Shown: one piece after another, positions 57,707 to 64,000 of the stretch
How the letters are laid out: every line of letters begins with the position of its first letter
Position numbering within the stretch: position 1 is the first letter of the stretch
Assembly (NCBI RefSeq): GCF_025655475.1
Contig: NZ_JAHTIK010000001.1
Location: 7,630,167 to 7,694,166, forward strand
Direction of reading: 5' to 3'
DNA: 64,000 nt
DNA from: Kitasatospora sp. DSM 101779
GTDB taxonomy: Bacteria; Actinomycetota; Actinomycetes; Streptomycetales; Streptomycetaceae
Made by a program: the position numbers and the translations under genes
The notes under the pieces: model-generated
The model's database searches: none
What the model was told of the DNA's origin: nothing
The model's input: only the letters and a program-made list of their open reading frames with translations

Positions 57707-58527
57707 CCGCGACCGCCGCCGTGACCGCCACCACCACCGCCGGCCGGCTCGGCACCCGGATCACCGCACCCGTGCGGGACGGACTCGCGGTGGCCTGGCG
57801 CAACCTCATCGCGCTGCGCCGCGTCCCGCGCCTGCTCGTCTTCTCGACCATCCAGCCACTGGTCTTTGTCCTGATGTTCCGCTACGTCTTCGGCGGCGTG
57901 GTCGGACCGGCCCTGCCGCCGGGCGTCGGCTACGTCGACTTCCTGATCCCCGGCATCTTCGTGCAGACCGCCGTCTTCGGCTCGATGAACACCGCGATCG
58001 GCCTGGCCACCGACATGCAGACCGGACTGATGGAGCGCTTCCGGTCGCTGCCGATGGCGAGATCGGCCGTGCTCTCCGGCCGCACCACCGCCGACCTCGC
58101 GCGGAACGTGTTCGTGGTGGCGCTGATGACCGCCGTCGGCTTCGCCCTCGGCTTCCGGATCCACGCCGGCGTTCCGGCCTTCCTCGGCGGGGTCCTGCTG
58201 GTGCTGGCCTTCGGCTTCGCCATGTCCTGGATCTTCGCGGTGGTCGGCATGGCCGTCGGCGACCCGGAGACCGCGCAGGCCGCCGCCTTCCCCGTGCTCG
58301 CACCCCTGGTGTTCGCCTCCTCGGCCTTCGTGCCCGTCAGCACCATGCCCGGCTGGCTGCAGACCTTCGCCGAGCACCAGCCGGTCTCCAAGACCGCGGA
58401 GGCGGTCCGCGTCCTCGTCCTCGGCGGCCCGGCCACCACCGCGGTCTGGGAGGCACTCGCCTGGGACGCCGGCATCGTCGCCGTCTTCGCACCCCTCGGC
58501 GTCTGGCTCTACCGGCGGGCCGTCTAG
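57703..58527 (+). CDS. DrrB-type ABC-2 permease
   Basis: The 274-aa product begins with a Thr/Ala-rich segment, then six hydrophobic helices: LLVFSTIQPLVFVLMFRYVF, DFLIPGIFVQTAVFGSMNTA, NVFVVALMTAVGFALGFRIH, VLLVLAFGFAMSWIFAVVGM, LAPLVFASSAFVPVSTMPGW and GIVAVFAPLGVWLYRRAV. The LPMARSAVLSGRTTADLARN motif is characteristic of DrrB. It forms the export channel with the ATPase encoded just upstream. No biosynthetic genes are adjacent, so the exporter may serve resistance. Confidence 0.92.
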   Translation: MTATAAVTATTTAGRLGTRITAPVRDGLAVAWRNLIALRRVPRLLVFSTIQPLVFVLMFRYVFGGVVGPALPPGVGYVDFLIPGIFVQTAVFGSMNTAIGLATDMQTGLMERFRSLPMARSAVLSGRTTADLARNVFVVALMTAVGFALGFRIHAGVPAFLGGVLLVLAFGFAMSWIFAVVGMAVGDPETAQAAAFPVLAPLVFASSAFVPVSTMPGWLQTFAEHQPVSKTAEAVRVLVLGGPATTAVWEALAWDAGIVAVFAPLGVWLYRRAV

Positions 58528-58627
58528 GGCGGTCTGAACGATTCCCGACGCGCGCCGATGCGACGCGACTCGTCGGCAAGCCCTGCGCGGCCTTCGGCCC
58601 GGCCGGCCCGGTCGAGGGCGGCGGCGG

Positions 58628-59053
58628 TCACGGCGCGGCAGGTTCCTCCGGCACCATCGCGAAGGCCTCGGTCTCGACCAGGAAGTCGGGCCGCGCGAGC
58701 GCCGTGACCTGCACCGCCGGACTGACGGGCGCGTGCTCGGGGTCGAGCACGTCGTCCCGGACCGTGCGGACCGCCGGCAGGTCGGCGATGTCGGTGAGGA
58801 AGAAGGTCAGCCTGACCACCTCCGGCCAGCCCGCGCCGGCGGCGGCGAGGCAGCGCTCCAGATTGGTGAAGACCTGGCGCACCTGGGCGAGCGCACCGCC
58901 CTCGCCGACCAGCTTGCCGTTCTCGTCCAGCGCGACCTGGCCGGCGACCGTGACGAACCGCCCCCCGCCCGCTCACCACATGGCTGTACCGGCCGCTCGT
59001 ACAGCTGGCGCCCCCCAGAGCCGGTGGAGGGCGGTGTGGTGAGGGTCGGTCAT
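58628..59053 (-). pseudogene. RidA-family gene with frame disruptions
   Basis: The downstream part encodes a RidA core: RFVTVAGQVALDENGKLVGE, QVRQVFTNLERCLAAAGAGW, VVRLTFFLTDIADLPAVRTV and VSPAVQVTALARPDFLVETE. Upstream, an adjacent frame reads PALGGASCTSGRYSHVVSG. The start ATG (59053, complementary) opens the same frame as the core, but that frame hits TGA at 58973-58975. Two compensating one-base shifts, at C runs 59011-59016 and 58961-58966 (six C each, plus strand), would restore one 142-codon gene. It is either disrupted or affected by homopolymer sequence errors. RidA proteins deaminate reactive enamines. Confidence 0.6.
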
Positions 59054-59283
59054 CGGGTGGTGGTCGCAGGGCGGCCGGCGCCGCCAAGGGGCTTTCGGCG
59101 GGTCCCGAGGCGGTCGGGCGGGGCTGCTCCGGTTCGCGTGCAACCTGATGGGTGGTCAGGAGCGTTGTCCATGTCAGGGGCGGTCGAACAGGTGGCCGGT
59201 CCGCGGGCGTGGCCGTTCCCGGCCGGGCCGCACGCACGGCAGCCGACCACCCCGGCTGCCCTCGGACGAGGAACGAGAAGACG

Positions 59284-60537
59284 ATGAGAACCTCACGCGG
59301 CCTGGCCGGCCTGCTCGCGGTCGGCGTCGCCGGCGCCGTCACCGTGGCCCTGCTGCCGGGCTCCGACACGGAGTCCGCGGGCCCCGTCCCGTCCGCGGCC
59401 GCGGGCAGCGCCACGGGTGCCGCGCCGACGACCCGGGCGCCCGCGCCGTCGCCCTCGCCGACGTGGGACGGCGTCGTCCGGTCGATCGGCGACGGCTCGA
59501 CCTCCGACACCGGGCCGCAGCCGAACCGGCCGCCCGTCGAGAAGCTCAAACCCGGCGAGAAGCCGCCGCAGTTCGTGGTCTTCTCCTGGGACGGCGCGCT
59601 GGAGAACGAGGACCACCTGTTCTCGCACTTCCGCAAGGTCGCGCAGGAGAACGACGCCCACATGACGTTCTTCCTCAGCGGCATCTACCTGGTGCCCAAC
59701 TCCAAGCGCTCGCTGTACCACCCGCCCCAGCACGCGGCGGGCAAGGCGGACATATCCTTCCCCACCGACGCCCACCTGCGGGCGACCCTGGAACAGGTCC
59801 GGCAGGCCTGGCTGGACGGGAACGAGATCGGCACGCACTTCAACGGCCACTTCTGCGGCCCCAAGGGCGGCGGCGACTGGAGCGTCGCCGAGTGGCAGAG
59901 CGAGCTGGACCAGGCCCGCTCCTTCGTCACCGACTGGAAGACCAACACCGGGATGAAGGACGAGCCGGCCCTCCCGTTCGACTACACCCGCGAACTGGTC
60001 GGCGGGCGCGCGCCCTGCCTGGAGGGCCAGAAGAACCTGCTCGCCGCGGAGAAGGCCTCCGGGTTCCGCTACGACGCCAGCTCGCCCGGCGAGTTCCAGG
60101 TCTGGCCGGCCAAGAAGGACGGCATCTGGAACTTCCCGCTGCAGATGGTCCCGTACCCGGGCAAGCCCACCCAGGTCCTGTCGATGGACTTCAACTTCCT
60201 CGCCAACCAGTCCGGGGACAGCACCAACGGCGATCCGAAGAAGTACCAGGCCTGGGAGCGGGAGACCCGCGACGGCTACCTCAACGGTTTCGAGCGGGTC
60301 TACAACGGCAGCCGCGCGCCGCTGTTCATCGGCAACCACTTCGAGACCTGGAACGGTGGCATCTACATGCAGGCCATCGAGGACGTGGTGAAGAGCGTCT
60401 GCAAGCGCGAGGGCGTGCGCTGCGTCTCCTTCAAGGAACTCGCCGACTGGCTCGACGCGCAGGACCCGAAGGTGCTCGAACGGCTGCGCGGCCTCGACCC
60501 GGCGCAGCCCGCCGACTGGTCCGCCCTGGTCAAGTAG
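59284..60537 (+). CDS. Secreted polysaccharide-deacetylase-like protein
   Basis: The 417-aa product has a signal peptide (GLAGLLAVGVAGAVTVALLP) and a Ser/Pro/Thr-rich linker. The catalytic-fold region has QFVVFSWDGALENEDHLFSH (motif-1 position), HMTFFLSGIYLVP, and a metal-like ENHFETWNG-type motif later (IGNHFETWNGGIYMQA). The glycine-rich GTHFNGHFCGPKGGGDW supplies two His. It resembles the NodB fold of secreted deacetylases with altered spacing. Catalytic competence is uncertain. ATG 59284 is chosen for GAACGAGAAG upstream. Confidence 0.8.
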   Translation: MRTSRGLAGLLAVGVAGAVTVALLPGSDTESAGPVPSAAAGSATGAAPTTRAPAPSPSPTWDGVVRSIGDGSTSDTGPQPNRPPVEKLKPGEKPPQFVVFSWDGALENEDHLFSHFRKVAQENDAHMTFFLSGIYLVPNSKRSLYHPPQHAAGKADISFPTDAHLRATLEQVRQAWLDGNEIGTHFNGHFCGPKGGGDWSVAEWQSELDQARSFVTDWKTNTGMKDEPALPFDYTRELVGGRAPCLEGQKNLLAAEKASGFRYDASSPGEFQVWPAKKDGIWNFPLQMVPYPGKPTQVLSMDFNFLANQSGDSTNGDPKKYQAWERETRDGYLNGFERVYNGSRAPLFIGNHFETWNGGIYMQAIEDVVKSVCKREGVRCVSFKELADWLDAQDPKVLERLRGLDPAQPADWSALVK

Positions 60538-60581
60538 CCGCACTCCGGGACCGGGCGGCGCCGCCCGGTCCCGGAGTGCGG
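60538..60581. terminator. 22-bp perfect palindromic hairpin
   Basis: CCGCACTCCGGGACCGGGCG (60538-60557) followed by GC, then the exact complement to 60581. It lies between the convergent stops at 60537 and 60583 and is the longest perfect hairpin in the window. Confidence 0.9.
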
Positions 60582-60582
60582 C

Positions 60583-62634
60583 CTACCGGCCGTTCAGGGC
60601 GCCGCCGGGCTGGCGGGCGTAGGCGGTCCAGATCCGGGTCGGGTAGGTGGAGACCGGGTCGGTGGCCGGTGCGCCGCCGACGCCGTCCAAGGGGAAGAGC
60701 GCCATGCTCGCCGGGTCCATCCGGAACATCGCGACGGCGGTGGCGACCTGCCCCCGGTAGCCGACGAACCAGCCGGCGGTGCGGTCCTCGGTCGTCCCGG
60801 GCTTGCCCGCCGTACCGGGGCCGGCCGCGGCCGCCTCGCCGGCACTGCCGTTCCGGACGGCCTCCTTCAGCGCTTCGTCGACCCGGTCCGCGACCGGCTC
60901 GGGCAGCGCCCGGACGGCAGCCGGCCGGATCAGCACGACCGGTGCGCCGTTGCGGGTCACCGACACCACCGAGTACGGGTCGGTGTGCATGCCCCCGGCC
61001 GCGAAGGCGCCGTAGGCCGAGGCCGTCCGGATCGCGCTGGGCCGGGAGTTGCCGAGCGAGAAGGACGGCACCAGGTCGCCGAGGGTCTCCGGCAGAAGGC
61101 CGAGCCCGGTCGCGGTCGAGCGGACCCGGTCCAGGCCGACGTCCATGCCGAGCTGCATCATCGGGCCGTTCGCCGACTGGGCGACGGCGTCGCGCAGACT
61201 GATGCTGCCCCAGTCCTTGTGGCCCTCGTTGGCGGTCTTCGCCATCTTCCCGTCCCGGCCCCAGTACGGGCCCTCCGGCGTCAGCACCGGGATGCCGTCC
61301 CGGCCGTCGTAGCGCGTGGTGGGTGCGACCGGGTTCCGGCCGCCCTCCCGGCCCTTGCGGACGCCCTGGTCGAGGCCGGCCGCGTAGACGATCGGGGTGA
61401 AGGCCGTGCCGACCGGGATGTTCGAGGTGTTGGCGTTGTCGAAGCCCTGCTTGAGGTAGTCGGGCCCGCCGTACAGCGCCAGGATCCGTCCGTCCGAGGC
61501 GACCGAGGCGGCGCCGATCCGCACGTGGCGGTCAGCCTCCCGGGCCGGGTCCAGCGTCGGACCGGCGCTCTGCACGGCGGCGGTGAGCTCGGCCGTGCGC
61601 TGCCGGTCGAAGGTGGTGCGGATCTGGTAGCCGCCCAGGTCGAGCCGGGCGGGCGTGATGCCGGAGTGGGCGACCAGGTAGCTCTGGGCCAGGTCCACCA
61701 GATAGCCGGTCTGCCCGCCGAGGCCCCGGGCAACCGGCGGTGCCACCGGCTCCGGGAAGACGGTGTAGCGGGCACGTTCGGCCGCGGAGAGCTTCCCGGT
61801 CTCCACCATCCGGTCCAGGACCCAGGACCACCGCTCGACCGCCCTGCGGTGGTTCTCCTGGCCGAGCGACGGGTCGTACAGCGACGCGCCCTTGAGCAGC
61901 GCGGCGAGGAAGGCCGCCTCGCTCGGGTTCAGCGCCGACACGTCCTTGCCGTAGTACGCGGCGGCGGCCCGCTGGATGCCGTAGCTGCCCCGGCCGAGCC
62001 AGCTGGTGTTGAGGTAGCCGGCGAGGATCTCGTCCTTGCTCAGCCGGCGGTCCAGCTTGACCGCGATGACGATCTCGCTGGCCTTCCGGGAGAGGTCGCG
62101 CTCCTGGGTCAGGTAGATGTTCTTGACGTACTGCTGGGTGATCGTCGAGCCGCCCTGCGTGTCGCCGCCGGTCACCATCGCCCAAACGGCCCTGGCGATG
62201 CCGCTGGGGGAGACGCCCGCGTCCGAGTAGAAGGTCGCGTTCTCCGCCGCGAGCACCGCCGACCGGACGGACTCCGGAACCTTCTCCAGCGGCACCTCCT
62301 GCCGGTTCACCCACCCGGTGCGGGCCATCTCGGTGCCGTCCGACCAGTAGAAGACGTTGTTCTGCTGGGTGGCGAAGGAGTTGAGGTCCTCCGGGACGTG
62401 CGTGGTCGCGAACAGCCAGCAGACGGCGCCCACCAGCGCGGCCACCCCGGTCAGCAGAACGGCGAGCAGTTGCCGCCAGGACGGCAGCCAGCGCCGCAGC
62501 CCGCGCCGCCCCGGCCGCGGGTAGGCCGGCCGTAACCGTCGCAGCAGCCCGCGGGCCCGCCCGGCCCGGGCACCCGCCCGCCGCCGTCTCCCCGTTCCTG
62601 CTCCACCGCTCCGGGGCCGTCCTGGGACACGCAC
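60583..62634 (-). CDS. Class A penicillin-binding protein with abnormal transpeptidase motifs
   Basis: The 683-aa product has a short basic cytosolic tail, a transmembrane helix at about 52-78, a GT51 glycosyltransferase (Glu131 in AAENATFYSD, then GGSTITQQYVKN) and a transpeptidase-like domain. In the latter, the SxxK position (410-413) reads TAFT instead of STFK. The SxN motif is present as SAN at 487, and the KTG position (611-613) reads KPG. Glycan polymerisation is therefore plausible, but peptide cross-linking is doubtful. GTG 62634 has GGAG six bases upstream. It may act with other penicillin-binding proteins in wall growth or sporulation. Confidence 0.87.
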   Translation of the reverse strand: MRVPGRPRSGGAGTGRRRRAGARAGRARGLLRRLRPAYPRPGRRGLRRWLPSWRQLLAVLLTGVAALVGAVCWLFATTHVPEDLNSFATQQNNVFYWSDGTEMARTGWVNRQEVPLEKVPESVRSAVLAAENATFYSDAGVSPSGIARAVWAMVTGGDTQGGSTITQQYVKNIYLTQERDLSRKASEIVIAVKLDRRLSKDEILAGYLNTSWLGRGSYGIQRAAAAYYGKDVSALNPSEAAFLAALLKGASLYDPSLGQENHRRAVERWSWVLDRMVETGKLSAAERARYTVFPEPVAPPVARGLGGQTGYLVDLAQSYLVAHSGITPARLDLGGYQIRTTFDRQRTAELTAAVQSAGPTLDPAREADRHVRIGAASVASDGRILALYGGPDYLKQGFDNANTSNIPVGTAFTPIVYAAGLDQGVRKGREGGRNPVAPTTRYDGRDGIPVLTPEGPYWGRDGKMAKTANEGHKDWGSISLRDAVAQSANGPMMQLGMDVGLDRVRSTATGLGLLPETLGDLVPSFSLGNSRPSAIRTASAYGAFAAGGMHTDPYSVVSVTRNGAPVVLIRPAAVRALPEPVADRVDEALKEAVRNGSAGEAAAAGPGTAGKPGTTEDRTAGWFVGYRGQVATAVAMFRMDPASMALFPLDGVGGAPATDPVSTYPTRIWTAYARQPGGALNGR

Positions 62635-63056
62635 ACTCAGCTCCGCTTCGTCGACGACAAGGTCACCCCCCGTCCCTATAGACGCGCGACGCACCCCGTC
62701 CGGGCCTTGTGATCTTCGCCATGGTGACGGGGTCTTGCGGACCTGACGGAAACTCACCTCTCGTGCGAGGCAGTGCGCGTGCGGGGCGAGCTGTAGGCGG
62801 TGGCATCGGGTGCGGGCCGACTGTCGACCATCCGGACGACCGGTGGATCCCCACCCACGGGGAGAAGGTCTGGACGTCGGCCGGCACTGCCGCGCCAGAG
62901 CCGGCGGAAAGACCGTCCACGCCCACCGGGCACCGCCCCCGCCGCCACCCGCACCGACCGCAGCCGGACCCCCGGTGCGGCCCGCCCGTACTCGCCCGCG
63001 GCGCCGACCGGAAAATCCGGACCCATCCGCACCTCCGGCACGCCCGAATACCGGGT
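62635..63056. other. Gap between divergent genes with promoter elements
   Basis: No gene is seen in these 422 bases. TATAGG (62675-62680, minus strand) lies about 40 bases before the PBP start and is a probable -10 box. Upstream of the oxidoreductase relic, a CGAATA (63046-63051) could be a -10 element 6 bases before GT 63057. The rest is Gly/Pro-type noise in all frames. Confidence 0.4.
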
Positions 63057-63890
63057 GTGAGCAACGACCATGACCACCGGACGGGCCGCCGCAGAGCCGG
63101 GCTCGGCCGGGCGTGCGCCGCCGGAGCCGTCGGCCTGGCGGCCACCGGTTCGGCACTGACGGCGGGCGACATGGCCGCCGCGATCGACCTCGCCCCGACC
63201 TGGCTCAAGGAGTACGCCGTCCGCTCCTTCGGCACCCACGACAAGGCCGTGCTGGTCACCGGCATCCTCACGGTGACGGCCCTGCTCGCCACCCTCGCCG
63301 GACTGATCGCCCTGCGGCGGCCCGGCCCCGGCGCGGCCGCCGTCGGCCCGTTCGGCACCGTCGGCATCTGGGCGGCCGCCTCGCGCCCGACCGCCCGGGC
63401 CGCCGACACGTACCCGTCCGTCGCCGCGGGCCTCACCGACGCCACCGTCCTGTGGTTCCTGGCCCGTTCGCTGCGCAGCGCCACCACCCGCAACCAAGGC
63501 CGCTCCGGAGACCGGCCCGGCCCACCGGGGGACGCCACCCCCGGGCGGGGTCGGCGGACCGTACTTGGCGCCACCGGACCGACGACCGGAGCGGCAGCCC
63601 TCGGTGCCGCCGCAGGGCGCCGCCTCCCCGACAGCCGCACCGACGTGGGCCCGGCCGTGCCCGACCTCACCGCCTTCGGCACGCCCACCGCCGACCGCTC
63701 CCGCATCGACACCACCCTCACCCTGCCCGGGATCGACTCGCGGAGCTGGTCCCTGCGGATCCACGGCCTCGTCGCATCGAGGTCCGTGCCGCCGACGCGG
63801 GCGGCCGGACCCGACCCGAGCCCCGCAGACCCCCGTTCCCGTCCGGTTCGACGGGTTGGCACAACACCGTCGTCACCCTTGTCCGAACTC
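63057..63890 (+). pseudogene. Molybdopterin oxidoreductase relic (internal deletion)
   Basis: GTG 63057 begins a frame with SNDHDHRTGRRRAG and hydrophobic segments (e.g. LVTGILTVTALLATLAGLIA). LAPTWLKEYAVRSFGTHDKA is the membrane N-terminus of actinobacterial sulfite-oxidase-like molybdopterin oxidoreductases. The soluble part starts (TLPGIDSRSWSLRIHGLV) but then jumps at about 63775 into a different frame reading IEVRAADAGGRTRPE and PFPSGSTGWHNTVVTLV. This is the C-terminal tail of the same family. The intervening molybdopterin core, several hundred codons, is absent. The gene is therefore an internal-deletion relic. The first frame has no stop before the window ends. Confidence 0.65.
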
Positions 63891-63903
63891 CCAGGAGGAT
63901 CCC

Positions 63904-64000
63904 GTGTCCCGTCTCTCCCGCCCCCAGTCGTTCGCCGTCCTGCTCGCCGCCGGCTCCCTCGCCCTCGGCCTGGGCGCCTGCAGCAGCAGCGGCACCGCCA
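63904..64000 (+). CDS. N-terminus of a lipoprotein (truncated by window end)
   Basis: GTG 63904, with AGGAGG six bases upstream, opens VSRLSRPQSFAVLLAAGSLA, then LGLGACSSSGTA, a lipobox (LGAC) with Ser-rich mature start. The rest lies outside the window. In related actinomycetes the gene after a molybdopterin oxidoreductase of this type is commonly a fasciclin-domain lipoprotein, but that is inference. Confidence 0.75.
   Translation, partial: MSRLSRPQSFAVLLAAGSLALGLGACSSSGTA

Noticed and set aside
56711..58527. Biosynthetic gene cluster suggested by the DrrAB exporter
   Set aside because: No polyketide, peptide or terpene synthase is present in the window.
1..64000. tRNA, rRNA, CRISPR, riboswitch or phage structural genes
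   Set aside because: No clover-leaf, repeat-spacer array, known aptamer core or phage gene was recognised by reading; covariance-model searches were not possible.

Overview
The window is about 74% G+C by eye, with dense, mostly short transcription units, frequent GTG/TTG starts, long perfect terminator hairpins, many small family regulators, a SpoIIE-type phosphatase and several secreted Tat/Sec hydrolases. This points to a Streptomyces/Kitasatospora-type actinomycete chromosome. No rRNA, tRNA, CRISPR, phage or transposase gene was seen. The content reads as accessory (arm-like) chromosome: regulators paired with one or two enzymes, secreted enzymes, and several decaying genes.

Layout. 0-12.8 kb: a 25-residue ribosomal protein bL37 gene, a truncated VOC gene, a WD40 protein, a NUDIX hydrolase, an AraC-VOC pair, a TetR-SDR divergent pair with three matching operator-like sites, a secreted tripeptidyl-peptidase-type hydrolase with a TTA second codon, a variant polysaccharide deacetylase, a NYN/PIN-like protein, a TrmB/LuxR-type regulator and a secreted subtilase. 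13.2-16.4 kb: a coupled operon of secreted phosphatase, MFS transporter and membrane-anchored beta-propeller. 16.6-24 kb: an HTH protein, a frameshifted secreted-protein gene, a MalY/PatB-type PLP enzyme, a SixA phosphatase, an alpha/beta hydrolase, a thioesterase, and a TetR divergent from an EF-G-binding-type zinc-finger protein. 24-29.5 kb: a 902-aa SpoIIE/PAS/GAF/HATPase signalling protein, a YidC paralogue with a DUF6412 partner, and a class V PLP enzyme. 30-36 kb: a CBM-polysaccharide deacetylase, an SseB-like protein, and an IS30-HTH/MarR fusion regulator divergent from a DUF4097-hydrolase pair. 36-45 kb: GNAT, double-VOC, cytidine deaminase, aldo/keto reductase, DinB-like, MerR and hypothetical genes. 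45-51 kb: a flavin monooxygenase, a GHL10-type glycoside hydrolase, an M4 metalloprotease and an Old Yellow Enzyme. 51-58.5 kb: regulator-effector pairs (MarR/permease, GlxA-AraC/thioesterase, TetR/rhodanese) and a DrrAB-type ABC exporter. 58.6-64 kb: a frame-disrupted RidA gene, another deacetylase-like secreted protein, a penicillin-binding protein with abnormal transpeptidase motifs, a molybdopterin oxidoreductase relic, and the start of a lipoprotein.

Two themes recur. First, at least ten genes have a TANNNT -10 box ending 6-7 nt before the start codon, which is the leaderless arrangement. Most divergent regulator pairs have an inverted repeat over that promoter. Second, four genes are broken, three of them by single-base shifts at G/C runs; these may be genuine decay or homopolymer sequence errors. 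No biosynthetic core enzyme is present, so the exporter pair alone does not make a gene cluster.
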